Assembly: GCA_039111635.1 (NCBI GenBank) | Contig: JBCAQO010000002.1 | Span: 1 to 64,000, forward strand | Reading direction: 5' to 3' | DNA: 64,000 bases | DNA from: Heterobasidion occidentale | Lineage: Eukaryota > Basidiomycota > Agaricomycetes > Russulales > Bondarzewiaceae | Shown here: positions 40,412 to 53,150 of the stretch, in pieces | How positions within the stretch are numbered: the first letter of the stretch is position 1 | Layout: the number at the start of each line of letters is the position of its first letter | The notes under the pieces: model-generated | Databases searched by the model: none | What the model saw: the letters and a program-made list of their open reading frames with translations, nothing else | Told to the model about the DNA's origin: nothing | Made by a program: the position numbers and the translations under genes

Positions 40412-41427
40412 GTTGCGGATGTAATTTGTCCTTTTTGGTTACTTAGTGGAGTGCGGCCACTAGGCACCGGCATTGCAGATAGGGCCCCCTAATGCGGAAA
40501 CGACCCTGTAAAACTGGAGATCCAAAGTGGGACGTCCAAGACACCTGTCAAACATTGACAGCGAGGTAGGGTCCACCGTTCCCCAACGGTGAACATGCAA
40601 CACGATTTCCCACCAATATTCTTGCATCATCATAGCCCTTTGGTTGCGCCACACGATCGAAGAGCCAGCATATCAGTACCAGTTATTTGTTGAATCTAAG
40701 CACCTCCTAATGCAGAAAGGGTCCTGTAAAACTGGGGATCCAAGCGGGACGCCTGATTCGCTTGTCAGAATACCTCTTGACAATGAGAGTGTTAAATGCT
40801 TATCCTTCCAAGACCGGAGGGTTGAAACGTGCATGGCCAGATACTTCCCCTGCCTTCTTATCTTTTCACAGTTTAACGTCATGCAGGACGTTCTTCAGAG
40901 TCCTGTGCGTGAAACCGGTACCTGTGGTGCGGAGGGTCCTTTCCTCTCCGTCACCTTCTGAGACAAGGGGTTCCTCAACTTCCTTGTCTAATATCCTCCA
41001 CCAATGTCCCCGAAATCTCCGTATCCCTCATCGGGCTGGTAATATGGGTCGACGTTGTCGTAATTCCCATCTTCGACCTCGTCCCATGCATCTAGTTTGG
41101 TTCGAGTCCATGCAGCAGTTCGTCGAGCTGGTCGCTGGCGGACTTGAGTTCGTCTACCAATGTGAGGATGTGTTCCCTCAGATTGATTATCTCGAGGACG
41201 GTTTAGAGCCGGCAAATCTCTTGGTCGAGTTCTTCTAAGACCGTCTCACCTGGGTTGGGGTATCGCCCTTGTCCTCGGATTTCCTCGCCTCTCGTTCCTC
41301 CTGTACCTTGGAGGATGTTCTTCAATGCTGCCTCCGGTGTCCTGCCTGGTGGATTGTCTTGTCGGTATGGGAGGAAAGGCCTCTCGATCCCTTTGTGCCT
41401 GTCGTTGTACCGTTGTCCAGACGTATT

Positions 41428-42290
41428 CTATCTGGACAGTTGCGTCTCAACGGGTTGATGTCGGTATAGCTCTGCTAGCTTCGTTGTCTCCTGATTGGAC
41501 GCGGAATGGGTTAATCCGAACGGGTCGGGAGTGAGGCGAGTGTACCGCATCGGTGTCCAAGATGAGGGCAGGTAAGAGGTCCATGTTGACGAAGGAAGAA
41601 AACTTGTCGGGGTGGATGAGTAGGGTGTACGCCCCACTGTTTCCTCTGGCATACCAGGAGGCCGCTCGATGATCATCGGCATAGGCCAAAAGCTGGACCT
41701 GGTCACTCGTGTCTGTGAGGCGCCTGGGAACGTCACTGTTCTCGCTCCCTGGTTGCCCGCCAAGATCGTGGTGCGCTGGAGCAGCGCATCCCCTAATCCT
41801 TCCAGTTCTCGGGGGTGCAGATCTCCACCACCGACAGGGGGTCCTCTGGTCCTGGCAGCCGATGCACCAATCATTGCTGATTCACGTACACCTGTTTCAG
41901 CAACTGCAGGCGTTGCCAAATTTGCATGGTTTCTTTGTCCTCTGCTACTTCTTGTTTCCGGTCTTGTGTCTCCTTAAGCCAACGTTGTCGTCGGTCACGG
42001 AGGCGTTGGCGGAGCCGGTCTTCTTTCCTCTTGACGTCCCTCATCGTGCTTGTCATGAGCTCCCTCAGTCCGAGGTGAGGCTCGTAGTTCCGTATGATCT
42101 TTGGTGAGCAAGGCGAGGTTGGTGGAGACTGGTATGAAAATTCTCTCTGGAGATGCCGGGTAGCTGCCTCGGCTAGGTCGTCCAGTGTCGGGGTTGGCCA
42201 TGGCCAAAACAATGTCTGGTGAGGGGTTCCTTGATGGTGAGGAGGTAGCTCCTTCATAGATGAGCATGGCGCGTTCTGGGGAGTAATCAA
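41428..42290 (-). pseudogene. E3 ORF3, intron removed, broken
   Basis: Open pieces 42267-41995 (MLIYEG frame) and 41919-41428. In the latter the upstream frame (ELEGLGDALLQRTTI) runs directly into the spliced frame (LAGNQGARTVTFPG) because the 55-bp intron is missing at about 41758. The coiled-coil frame is open at 42290-41871. It is an apparent copy of a spliced RNA. Confidence 0.75.
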
Positions 42291-42345
42291 GAGAAGAGTG
42301 GTATTGGGAAGGATATCCTTCTTTTGATAAAGGGAGGTCGCTCCT

Positions 42346-42354
42346 CTTTATATA
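42346..42354 (-). promoter_or_regulatory. Internal TATA box upstream of E3 ORF3
   Basis: TATATAAAG in the spacer between integrase and ORF3, as in the other copies. Confidence 0.5.
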
Positions 42355-42359
42355 CCTCT

Positions 42360-42835
42360 TTACAACTTAATCGCCGCTGGTCGGGGTTTGTTGGGGTAAC
42401 TTTTGTGAAACTCACGAAGCTCCACCAAATCTTTGAGGAGGGCAAAGGGTTCCCAAGTGTTATCCGCTTTGGAGTATCCGACCCACTTGACGAGGTATTT
42501 GGTTCCTCGTCCCTGGCGCCTTGAATCTAGAATGATCTCTACTTCATAGTGCTCTTCTTCATTCAGGATTTCTGGTGCTAGTCTGGGAAAGTTCTCTCCA
42601 TGGGCCTCTGTCTCATGATATTCGGTGAGCACGGAGGCATGAAATACCGGATGTATCTTCCATGTTTCAGGTATTTTCAGCGGATAAGCCAGGGGCCCAA
42701 TTCTTTTGGTCACTTGGAAAGGACCATAACGCCTAGGTGCCAGTTTGAATTTCGGATGAGTCGTCCGAATATGTGTTCCTTCTAACCAAACTTGGGTTCC
42801 TGTTTCCCACTGTGGAAGTTTCCGGTGTAGGTCCC
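42360..42835 (-). pseudogene. E3 integrase C-terminus and chromodomain fragment
   Basis: GPF/Y module (YGPFQV) and chromodomain (YLVKWVGY, NTWEPF), truncated at its 5' side by E4 at GTCCC (42831-42835). A few codons are deleted near the end (KDLVELREF). Confidence 0.88.
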
Positions 42836-43437
42836 TGTTATGACTTGACCGATCGGAGCTCATCGGGGCTGGTCTATCTCATGGTTCAAGCATCACATAC
42901 TAGGCGGCTCCACTACGGAGCGTACATCAAAGTATTCGGCATGTCCTTATGGTCCGACTGAACCGATAGTTCTCCAAGACATCGGTAAAGGATATATGGG
43001 AAGGGTCAAGGATATAGCGGGTTGGTAAGATAGGCATTCACATGCCATGGGCTTAGGGCTTATGGGTAAGCACCTCTTCGCACCAGGATGGATTGGTGCA
43101 ACTGGAGAAGTACAAGAGTAGGCACCGGCTGAGAGAGACGGCGACCACAGCTCTCCTGGGATGGGTACCTGGAGAAGCATACAGACTCTTACCCTAGACC
43201 CTATACAGTATATAAGGCCCATAGAATAGGCTGAGGAACTTCAGTCTATTCTCTTTGTTTGCCACTGTCTTCCTACAGTGGAACCTTCGTTCCCTACCGT
43301 CTTCCTACGGTAGAATAGTCATTATTTCTTCCTGTATCATTGCCTGATACAGTCAAGACCACTCCACCACTCAGTTCATTGTGCGACCTAGGGAAGAACC
43401 TGTTACTCGTGGGTTATCAAACGAGCAGTTTGTAACA
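42836..43437 (+). repeat. E4 5' LTR
   Basis: 602 bp with two hairpin modules (CCACTGTCTTCCTACAGTGG, CTACCGTCTTCCTACGGTAG). Primer site AGAATAGACT follows at 43440-43449. Confidence 0.95.
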
Positions 43438-43439
43438 CT

Positions 43440-43449
43440 AGAATAGACT
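43440..43449 (+). other. E4 primer binding site, self-priming type
   Basis: AGAATAGACT, 2 nt after the LTR, complementary to AGTCTATTCT within it. Confidence 0.75.
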
Positions 43450-43924
43450 CGCTTTTGCCCCTACCTTGCACCATACTTTGCTTGCTGCCACACTCTTTCT
43501 CACAACCCTCATCGGTGGCATAGACCCCTACCGGAGAGTGTTACTTCACACACCCTAGAGCAAGACCTAGGCCTAGGATATCCACCAGGCACTAGACGAA
43601 CCCACAACCAACTCTGACAATATAATTGTCCTATCCATCAAAGGGGAAACCATTGGTATTACTCCGACACCAATCAATTAGCCCCTCCAAACTTTGATAA
43701 CTGCTCATACCGAGAAGGACAATATTTCTTCATAAGAGAAGACGGAACAGAAGCTGAGTGGGCTTGGGACAAAATAGCAGAAGACTGGGTAGAGCCACCC
43801 TAGTATAGGAACCCCGAACCGGAAATCCCGGACACATTGGAGGAAGAAGAAGGAACATCCGAGTCCGAATCCTCGGATATTCAAACACCAATCAATACCC
43901 GAACTATCGAAAGCAATAACAATA

Positions 43925-45137
43925 TGACAGACATTGCAGCTCCCCCTACGACAGTATCATCTGGAAGGGGCAAGCTTAGACTCCCCGATAATTTCGACGG
44001 AGACAGAACACGATCACAGAAGTTTATCGTGAATTGCCTCCTCCTTTTCACAGTAGAATCAGACCGGTACAAGACGGATGAAGACAAGGTTTCCCTCGCC
44101 CTCTTGTGCATGAGATATGGAATAGCCGGCATATAGGCAGAAAACTTCCTAAAGAAGACAGTCGGGGCAGAAGCGCCTCAGGACCTCGGGACTTGGGCTG
44201 ATTTCCTTATCAAGTTCAGACTCCAATTTAAGGAGATGAACCTTACGGACAAGGCCCGAAGCACTCTTATGTCCTTCTCTCAAGGGAAGATGACAGTGGA
44301 CAAATATTCCAATCAATTCGCCCTTATAGCCGCCGATGCCGACATCACCGACAAGGAACAAGTTCCTTACTTCCAGAGAGGGCTTGACCCAAAGGTCATG
44401 GATAAGATCTATGACAAGGAAACACCGCCGAAGGATACGATCCAAGACTGGATCAATACCGCCTGTGAAATAGACACACGGCTGAGAGCCCGAAGTGCTC
44501 AAAAGGTGATCCTCGCCAACTCCACCTCATTCCGAAGCGATTTCCCCAATTGTTTTTGCCTCCAACCCACTCCCCGCTACAACTCTACCACCGCACCTCG
44601 CAGAATGAACAACCAAGTGGTTGACATGGACATTGACGCCTCTCGGAAGAGAGATGCCGCTCGCCAGAAGCGCACCCACGACAGCAAGCTTCCTAACCAT
44701 TGTTTTAACTGTGGAAGAAAGGGATATTGGGCAAATAAATGTCCTTCCCCTTGTAGAGGCACTTCCCTTGCTCGAGGAAATCCGCGCAGACCGATACGTG
44801 GAGGAGGTAGAAGAACTTGTGCTACAGACTTGGAGGATGAAGATGAGCAAGAATCCCCGTTGGGAGACGATGCGGGACTTCATAGAGGATTGGAGGAAAG
44901 GAGTTCTCATGGCCCACCGGTTGGGTACCACAACCTAGTCATCCGGTGGAACGTGAGGACCCTCCCGCAAGGAGTGGAGGACCACGCCAGAGCAATGGAG
45001 ACCGCTACATACCGCCTAACGGACAACGAGGCAACGGACCCGTCCGTGATATTAATGGTGTCCGAGCACTCTTCAGAGAAGTAGGGGAAGTCAAGGCCAA
45101 ACAGATGTTGGCGGATCTAGCGGGGGATTTTCCCTGA
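43925..45137 (+). pseudogene. gag: E4 gag, nonsense and frameshift
   Basis: ATG at 43925. TAG at 44134-44136 at the same codon as in E2. It continues 44236-45084 with a CCHC knuckle whose fifth position is changed (CFNCGRKGYWANKC: the zinc-binding His is replaced by Tyr). A 2-bp loss near 44910 drops gag into the overlapping +1 frame (ending SEHSSEK); the original frame resumes to 45137. Confidence 0.88.
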
Positions 45138-45207
45138 TTCACCAGCCGAAGAGAGGGGGTTGAGAAAACCCGAGTATGATTTCCTGTCGTGTATTCGAAT
45201 TGGAGCA

Positions 45208-46873
45208 ATGAACAGCCATATCATTACCCCCATTCGGCTTGACGTGCAATTAACAACTCGAGGAAGAAGCGCTGGAGCCAGAGCCGCCATCGACTCAGCC
45301 TGCGAAGGGATTTTGGTGAACAAAAAGTAGGTACAAAAACACAACCTTCCAACCTACCCTTTAAACCGCCTTATCCGTGTTCGCAATGTCGATGACACCA
45401 TCAACAAGGCAGGCCTCATTTGACGAGGCCTAGATGCGAATCTCACCGTCAAGGACAGATGGGGGAGAACCCATACTGAACACGTCCAGATGTTCATCAC
45501 CAATCTAGGGAAAGACGACATGCTCCTGGGAACGGATTGGCTGAAATACCACGACCCCTCCATCAGGTGGAGGCACCGTGAGGTACACTTTGATCGATGC
45601 TCCGAAGATTGCCAACAACCGTATGGTTTTACCAAGGCAAGGGAAGAGCCTACCAAGAAGGCATGGCTAGCTAAACTACGCGGTGACAAGATTCCTCAGC
45701 GGACGAAGCCGCATCTTGTCTCTGGACCGGTAGGACCTTTGTGGACTTGGACTAAAGAACAGTAGAGCCAAGTCCCAGCGAAGGAATGGAAATCTCGGTT
45801 CTTGGAAATGCTCGAGCACAAATCCCGACAAAGCAAGGCTCGGAAAGAGCTCAAAGAACAAGTAGCCGAAAGGAAGGAACACCGGCGAACTCTGGAAGAG
45901 AACGCTCAGGGTGAAGCTTCAAGGAAAGTTGCGAAAAAGGCGCAAATATTGTTTGACTCCTCCGCAACGGATAGCGGAGAAGAACCCGTTGTCAGGAAGG
46001 TAGCTCCCGAACCCTCGGGGTTCGCTAGTTTTGATGAAGACCTAGAGGAGGAAATCAACACAACTGATGTGAAGGATCGCGTGCCGTCGGAATATCACTC
46101 CTACCTCGACATTTTCAGCGAGAGACAATTGCAACGGCTCCCCAAGCACACTATCTGGGACCATGCGATAAATCTCAAACTGTTGTTCAAACCCCAAGCT
46201 CCAAGGATGTTTCCCTTGAGCCCGGATAAATACGACGAGCTAGAAAAATTTGTCAAGGAGCACCTTTCTAGAGGGACAATACGTTGTTCAATGGCACCTA
46301 GCGCAGCCTCCTTCTTCTTCATAAACAAGAAGGATGGAAAATTACGCCCAGTACAGGATTATCGCCACCTTAATAAACACACCATTCGAGACGTCACCCC
46401 CTTGCCTCTGATCCAAGAACTCTTTGATATTATTCGAGGGGCAACGGTATTCTCGAAGTGAGATGTTTGGTGGGGATACAACAACGTGCGCATCAAGGCA
46501 GGGGATGAGTCCAAGGCAGTGTTTGTAACGCCCCTAGGACTGTTTGAACCAACCGTAATGTTCTTTGGGCTGTGCAATTCCCCAGGGACCTTCCAGGCCA
46601 TGATGAACATAATTTTCCAAGAACTCATCTTGGCCCGGAAAATTGCGTATATATGGATGACATCCTCATCTTCACAAGGACCACAGCAGAACACATCGTG
46701 ATCATTCGACGAGTTCTCCAAATCCTACGTGACAATGATCTGTATCTCAAACCAGAGAAATGCGAGTTCCACAAGAAAAAGCTAAACTATTTGGGATACA
46801 CAATTTCAAAAGATCACGTTGCCATGGAAGATTCAAAGATTGAAGCGATCCAGGAATGGCCCATTCCTTGCAC
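45208..46873 (+). pseudogene. E4 protease and partial reverse transcriptase
   Basis: Protease has TAG (TGG) at about 45330 and TGA (CGA) at 45421; later TAG (TGG) at about 45763 and TGA at 46459-46461 in the LDVRWG motif. RT motifs remain recognisable to RTVRD, and YMDD lies near 46652-46664 after a one-base loss. E5 is inserted at 46874. Confidence 0.88.
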
Positions 46874-47508
46874 TGTTATGACTTAACCGATCGGAGCCCG
46901 TCGGGGCTGGTCTATCCGATGGTTCGAGCATCACATGCTAGGCGGCTCCACTATGGAGCATACATCAAGGTATTCGGATGCCCTTATGATCCGACTGGAC
47001 CGATGGTTCTTCAAGACATTGGTAGAGGATATATGGGAAGGGTCATGGGTACAGTGGATTGATAAGACAGGCATTCACATGCCATGGGCTTAGGGCTTAC
47101 GGGTAAGCATCTCGTCGCACCAGGATGGATTGGTGCGACTGGAGAAGTACAAGAGTAGGCACCGGCTGAGAGAGACGGCAACCACAGCTCTCCTGGGATG
47201 GGTACCCGGAGAAGCACATGGACTCTTACCCTAGACCCTATACAGTATATAAGGCCCATAGAATAGGCTGAGGATCTTCAGTCTATTCTCCTTGTTCTGT
47301 TCGTGTCTTCCTACACGAACACCTCGTTCCTACACAGTCTTCCTACTGTGTACCTTCGTTCCCTACCGTCTTCCTACGGTAGAATCATCATTGAAATCTT
47401 CCTGTATCATTGCCTGATACAGTCGAGGCCGCCCCCACCACTCAGTCTATCGTGCGACCTAGGGAAGAACCTGTTACTCTTCGGTTATCGAACGAGCAGT
47501 TTGTAACA
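46874..47508 (+). repeat. E5 5' LTR
   Basis: 635 bp. Modules: TTCGTGTCTTCCTACACGAA, ACACAGTCTTCCTACTGTGT, CTACCGTCTTCCTACGGTAG. Confidence 0.95.
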
Positions 47509-47510
47509 CT

Positions 47511-47520
47511 AGAATAGACT
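47511..47520 (+). other. E5 primer binding site, self-priming type
   Basis: AGAATAGACT, 2 nt after the LTR. Confidence 0.75.
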
Positions 47521-47994
47521 AGCCCTTGCCCCTACCTTGCACCACACTTTGCTTGCTGCCACACTCTTTTTCACAACCCTCATCGTGGGCATAGACCCCC
47601 ACCGGAGAGTGTTACTTCACACACCCTGGAGCAAGACCTAGGCCTAGGATACCCACCAGGCACTGGACGAACCCACAACCAACTCTGACAAGACAATCGT
47701 CCTATCCATCAAAGGGGAAACCATTGGTATTACTCTGACACCAATCAATTAGCCCCTCCAAACTTTGATAACTGCTCATACCGAGAAGGACAATATTTCT
47801 TCACAAGAGAAGACAGAACAGAAGCTGAGTGGGCTTGGGACAAAATAGCAGAAGACTGGGTAGAGCCACCCCAGTATAGGAACCCTGAACCGGAAATCCC
47901 GGACACATCGGAAGAAGAAGAAGGAACATCCGAGTCCGAATCCTCGGATATTCAAACACCAATCAATACCCGAACTATCGAAAGCAATAACAAT

Positions 47995-49202
47995 ATGACA
48001 GACATTGCAGCTCCCCCTATGACAGTATCATCTGGAAGGGGCAAGCCTAGACTCCCCGATAATTTTGACGGAGATAGGACACGATCACAGAAGTTTATCG
48101 TAAATTGCCTCCTCCTTTTCACAGTGGAATCGACCGGTACAAGACGGATGAAGACAAAGTTTGCCTCGCCCTCTCGTGCATGAGATATGGAACGGCTGGC
48201 ATATGGGCAGAGAACTTCCTAAAGAAGACAGTCGGGGCAGAAGCGCCTCAGGACCTCGGGACTTGGGTTGACTTCCTTGCCAAGTTCAGACTCCAATTCA
48301 AGGAGACGAACCTTACCGACAAGGCCCGAAGCGCTCTTATGTCCTTCTCTCAAGGGAAGATGACAGTGGACAAATATTCCAATCAATTCGCCCTTATAGC
48401 CGCCGATGCCGACATCACCGACAAGGAACAAGTTCCTTACTTCCAGAGAGGGCTCAACCCGAAGGTCATGGACAAGATTTATGACAAGGAAACACCGCCA
48501 AACGACACGATCCAAGACTGGATCAATAGTGAAATAGACGGACAGCTGAGAGCCCAAAGTGCTCAAAAGGCGATCCTCGCCAACTCCACCTCATTTCGAA
48601 GTGATTTCCTCAATTGTTTTCACCACCAACCAGCTCTCCGCTACAACTCTACCACCGCACCTCGCAGAATGAATAACCAAGTGGTTGACATGGACATTGA
48701 CGCCTCTCGAAAAATAAATGCCGATCGCCAGAAGCGCGCCCATGATGGCAAGCTTCCTAACCACTGTTTTAACTGTGGAAAAGAAGGACACTGGGCGAAT
48801 AAATGTCCTTCCCCTCGCAGAGGCGTTCCCCCTGCTCGAGGAAATCCGCGCAGACCGTTACATGGAGGAGGTAGAAGAACTCGCGCTACAGACTTGGAGG
48901 ATGAAGACGAGCAAGAATCCCCATTGGGAGACGATGCGGGACTTCATAGAGGATTGGAGGAGAGGAGTTCTCATGGCCACCACGGTTGGGTACCACAACC
49001 TAGTCATCTGGTGGAACGTGAGGACCCTCCCACAAGGAGCGGAGGATCACGCCAGAGCAATGGAGAACGCTACGTACTGCCTAACAAACGACAAGGCAAC
49101 GGACCCGTCCGTGATATTAATGGTGTCCGAGCGATCTTCAAAGAAGTAGGGGAAGTAAAGGCCAAACAGATGTTGGCGGACCTAGCGGTGGATTTTTCCT
49201 GA
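47995..49202 (+). pseudogene. gag: E5 gag with one-base frameshift
   Basis: ATG at 47995. A one-base deletion near 48130 (GAATC-GACC) shifts the frame, and gag is then open from 48105 to 49202. CCHC knuckle CFNCGKEGHWANKC is intact. The overlapping +1 frame is open at 48718-49149. The 3' two thirds are nearly identical to E1 (shared NSEID deletion). Confidence 0.88.
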
Positions 49203-49279
49203 CCTCTCCTTCACCAGCCGAAGAGAGAGGGTCAAGAAAACCCGAGTTTGATTCCCCATCATGTATTCGAATCGGAGCA

Positions 49280-50302
49280 ATGAGCAGCCACATCATTACC
49301 CCCATTCAACTTGACGTGCGATTGACAACTCGAGGAAGAAGCGCTGGAGCCAGAGCCACCATCGATTCAGCCTGCGAAGGGATTTTGGTAAACAAGAAGT
49401 GGGTACGAAAGCACAACCTGCCAACCTACCCGTTAAACTGCCTTATCCGTGTTCGCAATGTCGATGACACCGTCAACAAGGCAGGCCTCATTTGACGAGG
49501 CTTAGACGCGAATCTCACCATCAAGGACAGATGGGGGAGATACCACACTGAACGCGTCCAGATGTTTATCACCAATCTAGGGAAAGACGACATGCTCCTA
49601 GGAACAGATTGGCTGAAATTCCACAACCCCTCCATCGGGTGGAGGCGCCGTGAGGTACACTTTGATCGATGCTCTGAAGACTGCCAACAACCATACGGTT
49701 TTACCAAGGCAAGGGAAGAGCCTACCAAGAAGGCATGGCTAGCGAAACTACGCGGCGACAAGGTTCCTCAGCGGACGAAACCGCATCTTGTCTCTAGGCC
49801 GGTAGGATCTTCATGGACTTGGACTAAAGAACAATGGAGTCAAGTCCCAGCGAAGGAATGGAAATCCCGGCTCTTAGAAACGCTCGAGCATAAATCCTGA
49901 CAAAGCGATGCTCGGGAATGGCTCGAGGAACGAAAGGCCGAAGAGAAGGAACACCGGCAAACTTTGGAAAAGGACGCTCAGGGTGAAGCTTCAAGAAAAG
50001 TCGCCAAAAAGGCGCAAATATTGTTTGACTCCTCCACAACAGATAGCGGAGAAGAACCCGTCATCAGGAAGGTAGCTCCCGAACCCTCGGGGTTCGCTAG
50101 CTTTGACGAAGACCTAAAGGAGGAAATCGACACGACCGATCTAAAGGACCGCGTACCGTCAGAATATCATTCCTACCTCGACATTTTCAGCGAGAGACGA
50201 TCACAACGGCTCCCCAAGCATACAATCTGGGACCACGCGATAAATCTCAAACCGTCGTGTAAAACCTCAAGCTCCAAGGATATTCCCCTTGAGCCCGGAT
50301 AA
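49280..50302 (+). pseudogene. E5 protease and linker, stop-interrupted
   Basis: Open pieces 49280-49495, 49562-49900 and 49964-50302. Stops at 49493 (CGA to TGA, also present in E4) and 49898 (CGA to TGA); a frameshift follows near 50260. DSACEG and LLGTDWL are visible. Confidence 0.88.
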
Positions 50303-51497
50303 ACACGACGAGCTAGGAAAATTTGTCAAGGAGCACCTTTCTAGAGGGACAATATGTCGGTCAACAGCACCTAGTGCAGCCTCCTTTTTCTTTATAAACA
50401 AGAAGGATGGAAAACTACGCCCGGTACAGGACTATCGCCACCTTAATGAACACACCATTTGAGACGTCACCCCCTTACTTCTGATCCAAGAACTCTTGGA
50501 TATTATTCGAGGGGCAACAGTATTCTCGAAACTGGATGTTCGATGGGGATATAACAATGTGCACATCAAGGAAGGGGACGAGTCTAAAGCGGTGTTTGTA
50601 ACGCCCCTGGGACTCTTTGAACCCACTGTAATATTCTTTGGGCTGTGCAATTCCCCAGGGACCTTCCAGGCCATGATGAACATGATTTTCCAAGAGCTCA
50701 TACTGGCCCGGAAAATTGCGGTATACATGGACGACATCCTCATTTTCACAAGGACCACGGCAAAACACATTGTGATCGTTCGCCGAGTTCTCCAAATCCT
50801 GCGCGACAATGATCTGTATCTCAAACCAGAGAAATGCGAGTTCCACAAGGAAAAGCTAAACTACTTGGAATACATGATTTCAAAAGATCACGTCGCCATG
50901 GAGGACTCTAAGATTGAAGCAATTCAGGAATGGCCCATTCCTCGCACAGTCCGAGACATCCGCTCCTTCTTAGGTCTAGGGAATTTTTATCGACGATTCA
51001 TTGACAAGTTCTCTTTGATCGCGCGACCCCTACATGATCTCACCAAGAAGGACACAAAATGGGACTGGACGACGAGTTGCCAACAGGCTTTTGATCGATT
51101 AAAGAAAGCCTTCATCAGTCAACCCGTCCTAATATACCCTGACCCGATGCAGTCCTCTTACAGGAAGGACCTGATAATGACTGGCATCCAGTGGCATACC
51201 TCTCGGGTTTGTTTTCACCGCCCGAAAGGAATTACGATGTACATGATCGCGAACTCCTTGCGATCATCAAGGCACTGGAACATTGGAAACATTACCTTGA
51301 AGGCGCTAGACATCCCTTTGAGATCTGGACAGACCACAAGAACCTGGAACACTTTCAGACGGCGCGAGACCTATCAAGGCGACAAGCGCGCTGGAGTCTG
51401 TTTTTGTCCAGATTTGACTTCCAACTCAGCTATAAAGCTGGAACGACCAACCATGCCGATGCTCTGTCCACGTGTCCAGACCTTAGTGAGGGGGTAG
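50303..51497 (+). pseudogene. E5 reverse transcriptase with RNase H deletion
   Basis: TGA at about 50460 (CGA), then open 50496-51497 with LDVRWGYNNV, FGLCNSPGTFQ and YMDD (near 50727-50738). Compared with E1, about 50 bp are missing after CCCGATGC (51148). This removes the VTDASLSAYGAVL block with the first catalytic Asp of RNase H and shifts the frame. Confidence 0.88.
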
Positions 51498-53089
51498 AAT
51501 CTGGTAACAAGGCACAGACTCTGCTCCCGTCCAGACTTTTCACCGAGTCCAGTGAAACTCTGGTAGATTCTAGCGAAAGCATACACGTCAAGGCAACAGA
51601 AATCGTATCCTCGGACATCCTCTCCCTTATTCGACACTCGTGCTCCGAACATGATTTGCTAGTGGATGTCTCCCTCAAGAAGCTCTTGGACAAAGGACCA
51701 AAAGCAATGAAAGGTCTCCTAGGGAAATGGACACACGAAGACGGTATCACAAGACGAGATGGCTACATATGTGTCCCAAGAGACGATCTCCTCCGGCAGA
51801 CAATTGTCAAAGCACACCATGACACAATGGCTACAGGACACCCAGGACGAGCGAAAACCTTGGAACTGGTACAACGCCATTACTGGTGGTCGAGCATGAC
51901 CAAGTTTGTCCATCAATATGTAGATGGATGCGCAGTTTGACAGTCCACCAAGAACCTTCCCCACAAGACCCATCCTCCAATCCACCCATTGGAAACTACG
52001 AACACCCCTTGGCGTTTTATCTCCACCGATTTCGTAACAGACCTCCCGGAAAGCAGAGGATACAATTTGATAAATGTGGTAGTGGACCAGGGCCTGTCAA
52101 AAGGAATAGTTATAACTCCATGCAAGAAGACAATTACGGCCAAAGAAACCACGACACTCTTCCAGGATAATGTGTTCAAATGTTACGGTCTACCAACCAA
52201 AGTAGTATCCGACAGAGGACCTCAGTTTGCGGCAAAATTCACGCGGGAACTATGGAAGGGTTTAGGGATCACTCCAGCCCTCAGCACGGCTTATCATCCC
52301 CAGATGGACGGAGAAACAGAACGGGTTAACCAGGAGATCGAGTAATTCTTGCGGATATTCTGCAATTACCATCAAGATAACTGGGTAGACTTGATCCCCT
52401 TCGCAGAATTCTCCCACAACACCCGAAGACACTCCGCTACAGGGAAATTGCCGTTTGAAATCCTCTATGGATTTAATCCGCTGTATTCAGTGGACTCAGC
52501 GCTAGAGACCAAGGTGCCCGCAGTGACTGAACATTTACAGCTAATCAAGGAAGTCCAAGAGGACACAGCTGCCAGCCTACAGTTAGCGGCGCAGCACGCC
52601 AAGGACCGGGATCTACACCGGAAACTCCCGCAGTGGGAAACGGGAACTCAAGTTTGGCTAGAAGAAACCCATATTCGGACGACTCATCTGAAGTTCAAAC
52701 TGGCACCTAGGCATTATGGTCCTTTCCAAGTGACCAAAAGAATTGGGCCCCTGGCTTATCCGCTGAAAATACCTGAAACATGGAAGATACATCTGGTATT
52801 TCATGCCTCCGTGCTCACCAAATATCATGAGACAGAGGCCCATGGAGAGAACTTTCCTAGACCAGCACCAGAAATCCTGACTGAAGAAGAACACTATGAA
52901 GTAGAGATCATTCTAGATTCAAGGCGCCAGGGACAAGGAACCAAATACCTCGTCAAGTGGGTCGGATACTCTGAAGCGGATAACACTTGGGAACCCTTTG
53001 CCCCTCTCAAAGATTCAACCGATGAGGCGCTTCATGAGTTTCACGAAAGCTACCCCAACAAACCCCTACCAGCGGCGATTAAGTTGTGA
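51191..53089 (+). pseudogene. E5 RNase H end, integrase and chromodomain, stop-interrupted
   Basis: Open 51191-51940, 51989-52345 and 52349-53089. The first stop (51938-51940) replaces the second Cys of the zinc finger (CAVC). The second (52343-52345) is CAA to TAA after DGETERVNQEIE. D-D-E residues and the chromodomain (YLVKWVGY) remain, ending AAIKL. Confidence 0.88.
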
Positions 53090-53094
53090 AGGGG

Positions 53095-53104
53095 TATATA
53101 AAGA
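53095..53104 (+). promoter_or_regulatory. Internal TATA box upstream of E5 ORF3
   Basis: TATATAAAGA just after the pol stop, 47 bp before the ORF3 ATG. The AAAGGAG arm of the following inverted repeat is altered in this copy. Confidence 0.5.
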
Positions 53105-53150
53105 GCAGTGACCTCCCTTTATCGAAAGAAAAGATATCCTCCCTAAGCAC

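Larger units (their letters stand above)
40412..42835 (-). mobile_element. E3: chromovirus fragment, intronless ORF3
   Basis: Minus orientation. It contains part of the 3' region (40412-40985), ORF3 remnants and the integrase C-terminus up to 42835, where E4 is inserted. It lacks LTRs, gag and the rest of pol. The left end begins inside a TAGTTTTACATC-GTTGCGGATG motif of the 3' region. Confidence 0.88.
42836..46873 (+). mobile_element. E4: chromovirus 5' fragment inserted in E3
   Basis: Plus orientation: 5' LTR, primer site, gag and pol up to mid RT, where E5 interrupts. The remaining 3' part of E4 and of E3 is not present right of E5, so the outer nest was lost by deletion or recombination. 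Confidence 0.9.

Noticed and set aside
40412..42835. E3 as the insertion target of E1 with GTTGC duplication
   Set aside because: The left side of E1 (18113-18117, CAGAC) is minisatellite DNA, not E3, so no matching duplication exists.
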